DNA of 64,000 nt from Cellulomonas fulva (GCF_018531375.1 NZ_JAHBOH010000001.1:2356001-2420000); one strand, 5' to 3'. Shown: positions 7,629 through 19,466, counted from the stretch's first letter. The notes: generated from the letters alone by a model not told the origin. Made by a program: numbers and translations.

Positions 7629-9479
7629 GTGCGGCGCAGGTCCTCGGTCGGTCTGGGAGTCACGCTGGGGCTCGTGGTCGTGCTCGTCGTCGGCGGGGTG
7701 GTGGCGCTGCAGGTGCCCGACGACCCCGCGGCGGCTCCCGCGCCCGGCTCGACGGCCACGCCGGTCCCGTCCGGCTCCGCCACCGGCCCGTCGCCGCTCC
7801 CTCCGGCGAGCCCGACGCCGACCGTCGCGTCGGTGGAGCGCGCCGTGCTGCGGACGCCGACGGGTGCCGCGACCGTGCTGCCGGCCGGTACGGACGCGGC
7901 CGTACGGGTCTCCGCGACGGTGTTCGGCACCTCGCCGGTCGTGGTGGTGGCGCAGGACGACGAGGCCGCGCTCCTCACCGGAGCGACCGTGGCCGTCGGG
8001 CTGGGGGCACCCCTCCTGCCGGTCGACGCGGCCGACGAGATGGCGCGCCTGGGTGCGCGCACCGTGGTCACCGTCGGCGACGTCGAGACCGCCGGCCTGC
8101 CCGACGAGGTGCGCGTGGTCGCGGTCGCGGCCGGCGCCGGGCCCGAGGCGCTGCACCGCGCCACGGGCGTGATCTTCGGCGCGCGCGAGGAGGTCGCGGA
8201 GGGGGACGAGGCGGACGCCGTGCGGGCGCTCGGCGCGCGGCCCGTGCCGTGCCTCGTCCCGTCCGGCGGGGTCGCGGCCGACGGCCCCGCGTCCACGACG
8301 AGCCCGCCGGCAGACCCGACGACGGACCCGACGACGGACCCGACGGCTGACTCGACGACGACGGACCCGGCGACGGACCCGACGACGGACCCGACCGCCG
8401 AGGCGCCGCCGAGCCCGCTCGCGGCGCAGCCGGCGCTCGTGCCCGGGCTGGTCGGCGTCGTCGGCGACGAGGAGCCGTCGCCGACCGCTCTCGCGACGAT
8501 GCGTGCGGCGGGGATGCCCGTCCTCGACGCTCCCGGCGACGACCCGCGCACCACGACCGGCTCGGTCCGCGCGTTCGCGCAGGCGGAGCCGCAGCACGTC
8601 GTCGCCCTCGGCTCGGGCCTGGGTCCGGCGGACCGCCTCGCGCAGCGGGTGGCGACCGCCGCGACGGGCGTGGTCGCCCCGGGTGGCGGGCAGCTCGTCT
8701 TCCCCGACGTCCCCGGGGTGCCCGGCAAGCGCTACGTCGCGCTCTACGGCACGCCCGGGACCGCCTCGCTGGGCCTCCTCGGCGAGCAGGGCGTCACGGC
8801 CAGCGTGGACCGGGCCCGGCAGTACGCACGGAACTACGCGTCGCGCACCGGCGACACCGTGGTGCCCGCGGTCGAGATCATCGCGACGGTCGCCTCCGCG
8901 AGCGCGGGCGAGGACCGCGACTACTCGCGCGAGCGTCCCGTCGCCGAGCTGCGGCCGCTGGTCGAGGCCGCGGGCGAGGCCGGGCTGTCCGTGGTGCTCG
9001 ACCTGCAGCCGGGGCGCACGGACTTCCTCACGCAGGCCCAGCAGTACACCGAGCTCCTGGAGCTGCCGCACGTGGGTCTCGCGCTCGACCCGGAGTGGCG
9101 GCTCGAGCAGGACGAGGTCCACCTGGAGCAGATCGGCTCGGTGGACGTCGACGAGGTCAACGAGGTGGGGGACTGGCTCGCCGACCTCACCGCGACGCAC
9201 CACCTGCCGCAGAAGATGTTCGTGCTGCACCAGTTCTCGCTGAAGATGATCACGGACCGCGACCGGCTGGACACGTCGCACGACGAGCTCGCCACCGTGA
9301 TCCACGTGGACGGGCAGGGCACCCAACCCGCGAAGCGGGACACCTGGCGCGCCCTGCGGGCGGGCGCGCCCGACGTGCACTGGGGCTGGAAGAACTTCGT
9401 CGACGAGGACCGCCCGATGCTGACCGTCGAGCAGACGATGCGCCTCGAGCCCGTGCCGGACCTGGTCACCTACCAGTGA
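7629..9479 (+). CDS. Exported protein of unknown function with Thr/Asp/Pro repeat linker
   Basis: A 616-residue protein with a basic N terminus and one strong hydrophobic segment (about residues 8-28, GLGVTLGLVVVLVVGGVVAL), i.e. a signal peptide or anchor, then a Pro/Ala/Thr-rich stretch. Residues about 70-210 resemble a cell-wall-binding-repeat-2-like alpha/beta unit (LLTGATVAVGLGAPLLPVDA). A DPTT repeat linker follows (12-base units from 8313). The C-terminal half has barrel-like strands (TVVPAVEIIATVAS, LSVVLDLQPGRTDF, HVGLALDPEWRLE, KMFVLHQFS, HVDGQGTQPAK), suggestive of a TIM-barrel hydrolase or sugar-binding domain. I do not recognise a named family. GTG 7629 is chosen for its ribosome site; a start at 7539 would precede the promoter. 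Confidence 0.6.
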   Translation: MRRRSSVGLGVTLGLVVVLVVGGVVALQVPDDPAAAPAPGSTATPVPSGSATGPSPLPPASPTPTVASVERAVLRTPTGAATVLPAGTDAAVRVSATVFGTSPVVVVAQDDEAALLTGATVAVGLGAPLLPVDAADEMARLGARTVVTVGDVETAGLPDEVRVVAVAAGAGPEALHRATGVIFGAREEVAEGDEADAVRALGARPVPCLVPSGGVAADGPASTTSPPADPTTDPTTDPTADSTTTDPATDPTTDPTAEAPPSPLAAQPALVPGLVGVVGDEEPSPTALATMRAAGMPVLDAPGDDPRTTTGSVRAFAQAEPQHVVALGSGLGPADRLAQRVATAATGVVAPGGGQLVFPDVPGVPGKRYVALYGTPGTASLGLLGEQGVTASVDRARQYARNYASRTGDTVVPAVEIIATVASASAGEDRDYSRERPVAELRPLVEAAGEAGLSVVLDLQPGRTDFLTQAQQYTELLELPHVGLALDPEWRLEQDEVHLEQIGSVDVDEVNEVGDWLADLTATHHLPQKMFVLHQFSLKMITDRDRLDTSHDELATVIHVDGQGTQPAKRDTWRALRAGAPDVHWGWKNFVDEDRPMLTVEQTMRLEPVPDLVTYQ

Positions 9480-9522
9480 CCGGCCGGTGACCCGCCGGGA
9501 CGCGACGCCCCGCGGCCACGTC

Positions 9523-9528
9523 TAGGCT
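9523..9528 (+). promoter_or_regulatory. -10 box TAGGCT, leaderless start
   Basis: TAGGCT is followed by seven bases and ATG 9536. This also argues against the in-frame GTG at 9530, which would lie only one base after the box. Confidence 0.55.
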
Positions 9529-9535
9529 CGTGCCG

Positions 9536-11377
9536 ATGACGGAACCAGCCCCCGCCCCCCCGTCGCGCACCGGTGCGCGCAGCCCGTGGGTGTGGCGGCT
9601 CGTGCTGGTGGCGCTCGCGGTCGTCGTCGCGCTCACCGTCGGCGTGACCACGGCGCGGACCGAGAACAGCTTCGGGCCGCACCTGGCCCAGTACGCCACC
9701 ACGAGCGACGGCACGGTCACGGTCGACCTCGGCCCGCTCGGCACGCTCGAGGTGGACTCGCCCCTGCCAGCGTCGCTCGGGGTGCGCGTGACGGTGCAGG
9801 AGATCCCCGCGTCCTTCACGGAGCTGAGCGACTCCGCCACGCTGGCGGCGCTGTCCGGGGACCTGCAGCGCTACGTGCAGTTCTTCTCCGCGCCGCAGAC
9901 GACGGTGGGCGACGTGACCCGCGCGCTCGTCGTCGACGCCGCGCAGCGCGCGCTCGTGACCTTCCTCCTGCTGGTCGCGGCGTGGTGGGTGCTGCGGCTG
10001 CTGCTGGGGAGGCAGCGGCGCCACGAGCTCGCCGACGACGTCGCGCCCTACCGCGGCCGCATCGCGGTGGGCCTGGTGCTCGCGCTCGTCGTGGCGTCGG
10101 TCGCCACCTCGAGCCTCGGCCCGCAGTCGCGACCCGACGACTCGCAGCCCGTCTCGCACGTGTTCGACGGGACCGCGCTCGAGGGGGCGCGGGTCACGGG
10201 CCGCCTCGGCGGCGTCATCGACACGTACGGGGCGAAGGCGCTCGCGGCGTACCGGACCAACCAGGACTTCTACGCGCGGGCGGACGCGTCCCTCGCCGCC
10301 GCCTGGGACGCGCAGGCGGCGGCGCAGGCCGCCCAGCCGCCGGTGGCGGCGCCGTCCACGTCCGAGGCCACCCTCGAGCCCACCCTCGAGCCCACCCTCG
10401 AGCCCACCGGCGAACCCACCGGCGAGCCGAGCTCGGAGCCGACCCTCGCCGGCAGCCTGCCCGGAGCGCCGACCGGTCCGCCGACGGGAGTGCCGACCAG
10501 CACGCCGACCAGCACGCCGCGCGGCGCACCGAGCGAGGGCCCGACGAGCACGCCGACCGCCACCGCGACCCCCGACGACGAGCTCGTGGTCGCCGTCGTC
10601 GTGTCCGACCTGCACTGCAACGTCGGGATGGCCCCGCTGATCACGACCCTGGCGGAGCGCGCGGGCGCGGACCTGGTGCTCGACGCGGGCGACACGACGA
10701 TGAACGGCACGGCGGTCGAGCAGTACTGCGTCTCGACGTTCGCGGCGGCCGTGCCCGACGGGGTCGAGCTGGTGACCTCGCCCGGCAACCACGACTCCGC
10801 GGAGACGTCGCGCATGTACCGGCGTGCGGGCGCGCAGGTGCTCGACGGCGAGGTCGTCGAGGTCGACGGGCTGCGCATCCTGGGGGACAACGACCCCAAC
10901 GAGACGCGTGTGGGCGTGGGCACCACCGCGGGCGACGAGACGGCCACGGAGGCCGCCGACCGCCTGGCGGCCTCGGCGTGCGCCGCCCGGGACGACGACG
11001 GCGAGGACGGCGTCGACCTCCTGCTCATCCACACGCCCGAGGTCGGGAAGGCGACGCTCGACGCGGGCTGCGCGCCCGCGCAGGTCTCCGGTCACCTGCA
11101 CCGCCGGTACGGGCCGGAGCAGGTGGGCGAGGGCATCCGGTACATCAGCAGCAGCACGGCGGGGGCCACGCTCGGCCAGCCGACGGTCGGCCCGCTGCAC
11201 GGCACCGCCGAGATGACCGTGCTGCGCTGGGACCCGGCCACCCGCCTGGTCCGCGACTACCAGCTGGTCCAGGTGGGGACGGACGCGGGCGCGCAGGTCG
11301 GGCCGCGCACGCCGTGGCCGGCGGTCGTCACCGCGCCCGTGGTGCCGACGGTGCCGGGCGCACCCGAGGTGAGCTGA
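9536..11377 (+). CDS. Membrane-anchored metallophosphoesterase
   Basis: A 613-residue protein. Three hydrophobic segments (about residues 17-36, 140-160 and 178-195) are followed by a long Pro/Thr/Glu-rich linker with perfect 12-base repeats (LEPT units) and then a calcineurin-like phosphoesterase domain. Metal-binding motifs appear in order: SDLHCN near residue 357, DAGDTTMNG, SPGNHDS, HTPE and SGHLHRRY near residue 519. All expected metal ligands appear present, so activity is likely, probably outside the membrane. Substrate unknown. It sits in a run of three exported or membrane proteins with similar repeat linkers. Confidence 0.82.
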   Translation: MTEPAPAPPSRTGARSPWVWRLVLVALAVVVALTVGVTTARTENSFGPHLAQYATTSDGTVTVDLGPLGTLEVDSPLPASLGVRVTVQEIPASFTELSDSATLAALSGDLQRYVQFFSAPQTTVGDVTRALVVDAAQRALVTFLLLVAAWWVLRLLLGRQRRHELADDVAPYRGRIAVGLVLALVVASVATSSLGPQSRPDDSQPVSHVFDGTALEGARVTGRLGGVIDTYGAKALAAYRTNQDFYARADASLAAAWDAQAAAQAAQPPVAAPSTSEATLEPTLEPTLEPTGEPTGEPSSEPTLAGSLPGAPTGPPTGVPTSTPTSTPRGAPSEGPTSTPTATATPDDELVVAVVVSDLHCNVGMAPLITTLAERAGADLVLDAGDTTMNGTAVEQYCVSTFAAAVPDGVELVTSPGNHDSAETSRMYRRAGAQVLDGEVVEVDGLRILGDNDPNETRVGVGTTAGDETATEAADRLAASACAARDDDGEDGVDLLLIHTPEVGKATLDAGCAPAQVSGHLHRRYGPEQVGEGIRYISSSTAGATLGQPTVGPLHGTAEMTVLRWDPATRLVRDYQLVQVGTDAGAQVGPRTPWPAVVTAPVVPTVPGAPEVS

Positions 11378-11471
11378 CCGCGCACGACCCGCCGTGCACC
11401 CGGATGCCCGGGGCGCGGCCCGGCGGCCACCGGCTTCCGGATTCACCCGCGCGATCCGGACAGACCGGGCT

Positions 11472-11477
11472 TACCGT
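11472..11477 (+). promoter_or_regulatory. -10 box TACCGT, leaderless start
   Basis: TACCGT is followed by six bases and GTG 11484, which defines the start of the lectin-peptidase gene. Confidence 0.5.
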
Positions 11478-11483
11478 GATCGG

Positions 11484-13283
11484 GTGGTCCGACGGCGAAC
11501 GCTCGCGCCGGGGCGGTCGAGGACGTCCGCCGCGGCGCTCGCGGGCGCGTCCCGAGCGGGCGCCCGCGCCGGTGCCGCGCTCGTCGCCGCCGCTCTCGCC
11601 ACCTCCCTGCTGACCTTCGCCGGCGCGGCCGCGACCGCGGCCGACGCACCGTCCGCCTCCGCCACGCGCGACGCCGAGGTCGCGAGCGCGCCCGGCGACG
11701 AGCTCACCCGCGGCGAACGCCTCGAGGCGGGCGGCACGCTCGTCGCACCCGGCGGGGCCGCCGTCCTGCAGCTGCGGCGCTCGGGTGCGCTGACGCTCTA
11801 CGCGTCGGACGGCACGGTCGCCTGGGCGGTGGACGGTGGTGTGCCCGGCGCCGCGCTCGTGCTCGACCAGGCCGGTCGGCTGCGGCTCGTCGCGCCCGAC
11901 GGCGCGGTGCTGTGGGAGCCCGCGCGCTACTCGCCCGGCGCCTGGCGCGGGCACCACCTGGTGGTCTGGGACAACGGCGACCTGGTGCTGCAGGACGCCG
12001 CCGGGGGGACCGCCTGGCACAGCGGGACGGCGCGGCGCGGCGACCGGCTGGACCCGGGACGGTCGCTCGGCGAGGCGGGTCAGCTGACCTCGCCGGACGG
12101 TCGGCACAGCCTCGTCGTGCGGCCCACGGGCGAGGTCGTCCTGCTGGGCCCGGACGCGCGCCCGCGCTGGAGCACGGCACCGGCGGCGGGCACGACCGAT
12201 GACGAGGCGACCGACGAGACCACGGACGAGACCACGGACGAGACCACGGGTGGGACGCCCGACGGCGCGGTCGACGGGGCCGGCGGGGGCGCTGGTGGGG
12301 ACGACGCGCTCGCGCCGGTCGACGCCCGCCTCCACCTCGCGCGCGACGGCGCGCTGACGGTGCAGGACGCGCAGGGCGCCGTGCTGTGGGCCGCGCCGGG
12401 GGAGCCGGCCGCGGGATCCACCCTGGTGCTCCGGGACGACGGCGACCTGGTGCTGGTCGCGCCGGACGACGACGTGGTCTGGAGCAGCGGGACCGCGATG
12501 GGGCCCGACGCGCTCGCGGTGGCCGAGCCGCTCGCGGTCGGCGAGCACCTCGACGCCCCCGACGGGCACCTGCGCCTGTCCCTGACCGCCGACGAGCTGG
12601 CGCTGACCCACGACGGCGCCGAGGTCTGGACCGCGCCCGCGGTCCCCGGCGACGACGCGACGCTGCACGTGCGGGCGCGCGGACGGCTCGCGCTCGTCGA
12701 CGCGGCGGGCGACGTGCTGTGGAGCTCGCCGGAGGCCCCGGGCGTGGTCGCCGGGGACGGGACGGCGCTGCGGCTCGAACCGCTCGGCGCGCTGCTCACC
12801 GCGGGGACGGGCCAGGAGCTGTGGCGGGTCGACGTCCCGGAGGACCTGACCGTGGCGCCGGCCGCCCCGGTCCTGGACTGCTCGCAGGTGGACGGACCGG
12901 TGCCGATCGAGGAGACGGTCGTCACGCGGGACGGGGTGCGGGTGCACGCGTGCCTGGCGAGCGCCGTCGAGGCGATGTTCGCGGCGGCCCGTGCCGACGG
13001 CGTCGAGCTCGGCGCCTCGGGCTGGCGCAGCCGCGCGCAGCAGGAGGCCCTGCGGGCGCAGAACTGCCGGAGCGTCGCCGGGGGCGGCGTGGTGTGCCAC
13101 CCGTCGACGGCCACGCCGGGCCGGTCGCGGCACGAGCGCGGCCTGGCCTTGGACATCACGTACGGCGGCCCGGCCGTGCGCCTCGGGTCGCCGGCGTGGA
13201 CCTGGCTCGTGGCCCACGCGGCCGAGTACGGGCTGCACAACCTGCCCGGCGAGCCGTGGCACTGGAGCATCGACGGGTCCTGA
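11484..13283 (+). CDS. Exported B-lectin repeat protein with D-Ala-D-Ala carboxypeptidase (M15B/VanY) domain
   Basis: A 599-residue exported protein with an N-terminal signal segment (LVAAALATSLLTFAGAAATA). Residues about 70-460 are beta-rich bulb-lectin-like repeats (GALTLYASDGTVAWAV, GDLVLQDAAGGTAWHSG, GDLVLVAPDDDVVWSSG), split by an acidic DETT repeat linker. The C terminus, about 470-599, is a VanY-type peptidase whose zinc ligands are all present: His550 and Asp557 in SRHERGLALDI and His593 in GEPWHWS. It should trim peptidoglycan stem peptides, with the lectin part binding wall or external glycans. ATP-independent and extracytoplasmic. GTG 11484 is chosen from the leaderless promoter spacing; the upstream frame to 11394 lacks a start signal. 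Confidence 0.85.
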   Translation: MVRRRTLAPGRSRTSAAALAGASRAGARAGAALVAAALATSLLTFAGAAATAADAPSASATRDAEVASAPGDELTRGERLEAGGTLVAPGGAAVLQLRRSGALTLYASDGTVAWAVDGGVPGAALVLDQAGRLRLVAPDGAVLWEPARYSPGAWRGHHLVVWDNGDLVLQDAAGGTAWHSGTARRGDRLDPGRSLGEAGQLTSPDGRHSLVVRPTGEVVLLGPDARPRWSTAPAAGTTDDEATDETTDETTDETTGGTPDGAVDGAGGGAGGDDALAPVDARLHLARDGALTVQDAQGAVLWAAPGEPAAGSTLVLRDDGDLVLVAPDDDVVWSSGTAMGPDALAVAEPLAVGEHLDAPDGHLRLSLTADELALTHDGAEVWTAPAVPGDDATLHVRARGRLALVDAAGDVLWSSPEAPGVVAGDGTALRLEPLGALLTAGTGQELWRVDVPEDLTVAPAAPVLDCSQVDGPVPIEETVVTRDGVRVHACLASAVEAMFAAARADGVELGASGWRSRAQQEALRAQNCRSVAGGGVVCHPSTATPGRSRHERGLALDITYGGPAVRLGSPAWTWLVAHAAEYGLHNLPGEPWHWSIDGS

Positions 13284-13298
13284 CCCGCGGCGGTTCAC

Positions 13299-13304
13299 TA
13301 GCCT
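13299..13304 (+). promoter_or_regulatory. -10 box TAGCCT, leaderless start
   Basis: TAGCCT is followed by seven bases and GTG 13312, the start of the DtxR-family gene. Confidence 0.55.
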
Positions 13305-13311
13305 GGTCGTC

Positions 13312-14049
13312 GTGCCGACAACGCCCACCCCGCCCGAGCCCGTGGACGAGCCCGCGGTCGTCGGCGCCACCCCCGACCTGACGCCGGTCGCGCAGGACTA
13401 CCTCAAGGTGGTCTGGTCCGCCACGGAGTGGGCGGACCGCCCGGTCACGACGAAGATGCTCGCGGCCCGCCTGGGCGTCGCGGCGTCCACCGTCTCGGAG
13501 ACCGTGCGTCGGCTCGCGGACGGCGGGCTGCTGACGCACGAGCCGTACGGCGCGGTCGGCCTGACCGCCGAGGGCCGCCGGCACGCGCTCGCGATGGTCC
13601 GCCGCCACCGGCTGGTGGAGACGTTCCTCGTCGAGGTCCTGGGGTACGGCTGGGACGAGGTGCACGACGAGGCGGAGGTGCTCGAGCACGCGGTCTCCGA
13701 CCTGTTCGTCGAGCGCGTCGCGGACCGGCTGGGACATCCGGTGCGGGACCCGCACGGCGACCCGATCCCCGGCGCCGACGGCTCGCTCGTCGTGCCGGAC
13801 GCGACCGAGATGTGGCAGGCGGCGACCGGGCGGTGGCGGGTCGCCCGCATCAGCGACGCGGACCCGGACCTGCTGCGCTGGCTGGACGGCGTCGGCCTGG
13901 TGCTGGACGCCGACGTCGAGCTGGTGGAGCGCCGCGACGCGGTGGGCACGCTCGTCGTGCGGCTGGGGGAGCGCACGCTCGACCTGGGGGAGCCGGCCGC
14001 GCGGGCGATCTGGCTGGTCGCGGCTGCGTCGGAGACCAGCCGTCCGTGA
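13312..14049 (+). CDS. DtxR/MntR-family metal-dependent transcriptional regulator
   Basis: A 245-residue regulator in three parts. A winged helix-turn-helix (QDYLKVVWSA...TTKMLAARLGVAASTVSETVRRLADGGLL) occupies about residues 25-85. The metal-binding and dimerisation domain (GRRHALAMVRRHRLVETFLVEVLGYGWDEVHDEAEVLEH) follows to about 140, with HxxxE/H ligands in the expected order. A C-terminal SH3-like domain ends the protein. The family represses metal uptake or activates export when Mn(II) or Fe(II) is bound; the sequence alone does not settle the metal. No target operator is obvious nearby, and the downstream MFS gene has its own promoter. Leaderless GTG start. Confidence 0.88.
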   Translation: MPTTPTPPEPVDEPAVVGATPDLTPVAQDYLKVVWSATEWADRPVTTKMLAARLGVAASTVSETVRRLADGGLLTHEPYGAVGLTAEGRRHALAMVRRHRLVETFLVEVLGYGWDEVHDEAEVLEHAVSDLFVERVADRLGHPVRDPHGDPIPGADGSLVVPDATEMWQAATGRWRVARISDADPDLLRWLDGVGLVLDADVELVERRDAVGTLVVRLGERTLDLGEPAARAIWLVAAASETSRP

Positions 14050-14129
14050 CGGCGTGCGCGATCCCGAGCGCGAGGTCGAGCGTGACGGCGAGCGCGACGA
14101 CGAGCGTGACGGCATGCGTCGGCGTGACC

Positions 14130-14135
14130 TAGGCT
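14130..14135 (+). promoter_or_regulatory. -10 box TAGGCT for MFS gene; palindrome ATCGTTACGAT downstream
   Basis: TAGGCT lies 105 bases before ATG 14241. In the leader an 11-bp perfect palindrome (ATCGTTACGAT, 14184-14194) could bind a repressor controlling the exporter. Confidence 0.35.
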
Positions 14136-14240
14136 GACGGCATCCACCTGGAGCGGCAACGGCGCACTCCGGTCCCTGATCGAATCGTTACGATCCCCGT
14201 CCGCGGGGGACGTGACGGCAGCACCGAGGAGACCCGCGCC

Positions 14241-15476
14241 ATGCCGCAGAGCTCGACCCTGCCGCTCGCCGGCACGCCCGCCCGCCTCGCGCTGCTCGCG
14301 CTGGCGCTGGGCGGCTTCGGCCTCGGCACCACCGAGTTCGCGACCATGGGGCTGCTGCCGGAGATCGCCGCGGACCTCGACGCCTCCATCCCGGCCACGG
14401 GCTTCGCCATCACCGCGTACGCGCTCGGCGTCGTCGTCGGCGCCCCCACGCTCGCGGCGATCGGCGCGCGGCTCGACCGGCGCGTGCTGCTCCTCTGGCT
14501 GCTCGTCGGGTTCACGGTGGCGAACGTCGCGTCCGTGTTCGCGCCCAGCCTCGAGACGCTCGTCGCGGCCCGGTTCCTCGCCGGGCTGCCGCACGGCGCG
14601 TTCTTCGGCGTCGGGGCGGTGCTCGGGACGGCCGTCGTGGGGCCGGAGCGCCGGGGGCGGGCGGTCTCGACCATGATGGCCGGGCTGACCATCGCGTGCG
14701 CCGTCGGGGTGCCGCTCACCGCGATCGTCGGCCAGGCGGTCGGGTGGCGGTGGTCCTTCGTCGGCGTCGGCGCGATCGGGCTCGCGACGCTGCTCGCCGT
14801 GCGCGCGTGGGTGCCCGGGCTCGCCCCGCTGCCCGGGACCACGGTCCGCACGGAGATCGGTGCGCTGCGCAACCGGGCGCTGTGGATCGCGTTCGCGGCC
14901 GGCGCGATCGGGTTCGGCGGTATGTTCGCGGTCTACTCCTACGTCAAGCCGCTGCTGACGGACGTGACCGGCCTGTCGGTCGGCCTGGTGCCGCTGGTGC
15001 TCGCGCTCTACGGCCTCGGGATGACCGCGGGGACGCTGCTGGGCGGCCGCCTCGCGGACCGGTCCGTGCTCGGCACCGTCGTGCTGGGCATGGTGTCGAC
15101 CATCGTCGTGCTGGTCGCGGTCGCCCTGGTCGGCGCGCAGCCCGTGCCCGCGGTCGTCGCCATCGTCCTGCTCGGCGTGACGTCGCAGGTGCTGGGGCTG
15201 TCGCTGCAGACGCGGCTCATGGACGTCTCGCCCGCGGCCCCGTCGCTCGGCGCCGCGCTGTGCCACTCCGCCCTCAACCTGGGCAACGCGTCGGGGGCCT
15301 TCCTGGGCGGCCTCGTCATCGACGCCGGGCTGGGCTACCTGGCTCCGGCGTGGGTCGGCGCCGGGCTGACGGCCGTCGGCCTGCTCGTCGTGCTGACCGT
15401 GGGCCGCACGCCCGCGCCCGCGCCGGCGCCGCGTGCGCCCGCCGCCGCACCCGAGCCCGCGCTCTCCGCGTCCTGA
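14241..15476 (+). CDS. MFS transporter, DHA1-type exporter
   Basis: A 411-residue protein with about 12 membrane helices, the standard length for the 12-helix major facilitator family. The first helix GGFGLGTTEFATMGLLPEIA and motif-A-like loop GAPTLAAIGARLDRR match the AraJ/Cmx/YdhP-like drug:proton antiporter group. The second half starts near GAIGFGGMFAVYSYVKPLL. Probable substrates are small toxic compounds or sugars; not predictable from sequence. GAGGAG ribosome site precedes ATG 14241. The Pro/Ala tail (last 25 residues) is cytoplasmic and low-complexity. Monocistronic, between the DtxR gene and leuS. Confidence 0.85.
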   Translation: MPQSSTLPLAGTPARLALLALALGGFGLGTTEFATMGLLPEIAADLDASIPATGFAITAYALGVVVGAPTLAAIGARLDRRVLLLWLLVGFTVANVASVFAPSLETLVAARFLAGLPHGAFFGVGAVLGTAVVGPERRGRAVSTMMAGLTIACAVGVPLTAIVGQAVGWRWSFVGVGAIGLATLLAVRAWVPGLAPLPGTTVRTEIGALRNRALWIAFAAGAIGFGGMFAVYSYVKPLLTDVTGLSVGLVPLVLALYGLGMTAGTLLGGRLADRSVLGTVVLGMVSTIVVLVAVALVGAQPVPAVVAIVLLGVTSQVLGLSLQTRLMDVSPAAPSLGAALCHSALNLGNASGAFLGGLVIDAGLGYLAPAWVGAGLTAVGLLVVLTVGRTPAPAPAPRAPAAAPEPALSAS

Positions 15477-15528
15477 CCGGCGCGTCGGCCCGGGACCTGC
15501 CGTGCCGTCCGGGCTCGTCGGGCGCCGG

Positions 15529-15534
15529 TAAACT
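15529..15534 (+). promoter_or_regulatory. -10 box TAAACT, leaderless leuS promoter
   Basis: TAAACT is followed by six bases and GTG 15541. No Shine-Dalgarno sequence lies between. Confidence 0.6.
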
Positions 15535-15540
15535 CGGCGG

Positions 15541-18474
<2,934 letters not shown>

Positions 18475-18476
18475 CC

Positions 18477-19466
18477 GTGCGGCGGCGTCGGGGTACCGGC
18501 GGACCGTCCGCAGCGCCGGCCGGGCCGGTCGCCGTCGTCACGGACTCCACGGCGTCGTTGCCCGCGGGCGCGGCGGAGCGGTGGGGGATCGGCGTGGTGC
18601 CGCTCGACGTGATGGTGGGCGGCGAGCGGCACGTCGAGGGCGTCGACCTGACGTCGGCGGAGCTGCTCGAGGCGCTCACCGCGAACGTGCGCGTCAGCAC
18701 CTCGCAGCCCCCGCCCGCCGCCTTCGCCGCGGCGTACGCGGCGGCGGCCGAGGCGGGTGCGTCCAGCGTGGTGTCCGTGCACCTGTCCGGCGAGCTGTCC
18801 GGGACCGTGCAGGCCGCGCGGCTGGCCGCGCGCGACGCGTCGGTCCCCGTCCACGTGGTCGACTCCCGGGCCACGGTGATGGCGCTCGGCTGGACCGTGC
18901 TCGAGGCCGCGCGGTTCGCGCGCGACGTCGAGGCGGACCGGCTGCTGCTCGGGCCGCCGGAGGTGCCCGAGCCGGAGCCCGTCGGGTGGGGGCGTCGGAT
19001 CACCCGTCTCCTCGGTCCCGACGAGCCCGCGCCGGCGCTGCCGGACGGCGCGTCGGTCGCCGCGCACGCGGCGGCGCAGGCGTCCCGGGGCACGGCGTGG
19101 TTCCTGGTCGACTCGCTCGACCACCTGCGCCGGGGCGGCCGGCTCTCGGCGCCCGCCGCCGCGATCGGCACGGTGCTCGGCCTGCGGCCGCTGCTCGCGC
19201 TCGAGGACGGCCGGGTCGTCGTCGCGGAGAAGGTGCGCACCCGCCGCGCCGCCCGCGAGCGGCTCGAGGCCGTCGCCCACGCCCGCGCCCGCGGTCCGGT
19301 GCGGGTGGCCGTGCACCACCTGGGCCAGCCCGAGCTCGCCGCCGACCTGCTCCTGCAGGTGCGTCGCTGGCCCGACGTGGTGGAGTCCGTCGCGTGCGAG
19401 GCGAGCGCCGTGATCGCCGCCCACGTCGGCCCCGGCCTGCTCGCGATCGTCGTCACCGAGGCCTGA
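18477..19466 (+). CDS. DegV-family fatty-acid-binding protein
   Basis: A 329-residue DegV-like protein. The N terminus VAVVTDSTASLPAGAAERWGI holds the TDS(T/A) signature, STSQPPPAAF is the ligand-loop motif, and VHLSGELSGTVQAAR is the SxxLSGT-type motif. These residues bind a fatty-acid carboxylate; family members act as fatty-acid carriers for a kinase system (FakB). GTG 18477 begins two bases after the leuS stop. An insertion near residues 150-185 (PEVPEPEPVGWGRRITRLL) is charged and Pro-rich, which lengthens the protein beyond the common 280-300 residues. It is unusual but in frame. Confidence 0.88.
   Translation: MRRRRGTGGPSAAPAGPVAVVTDSTASLPAGAAERWGIGVVPLDVMVGGERHVEGVDLTSAELLEALTANVRVSTSQPPPAAFAAAYAAAAEAGASSVVSVHLSGELSGTVQAARLAARDASVPVHVVDSRATVMALGWTVLEAARFARDVEADRLLLGPPEVPEPEPVGWGRRITRLLGPDEPAPALPDGASVAAHAAAQASRGTAWFLVDSLDHLRRGGRLSAPAAAIGTVLGLRPLLALEDGRVVVAEKVRTRRAARERLEAVAHARARGPVRVAVHHLGQPELAADLLLQVRRWPDVVESVACEASAVIAAHVGPGLLAIVVTEA

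Noticed and set aside
9530-9532. GTG start for the metallophosphoesterase
   Set aside because: Only one base after the TAGGCT box, too close for transcription start; ATG 9536 has the usual spacing.
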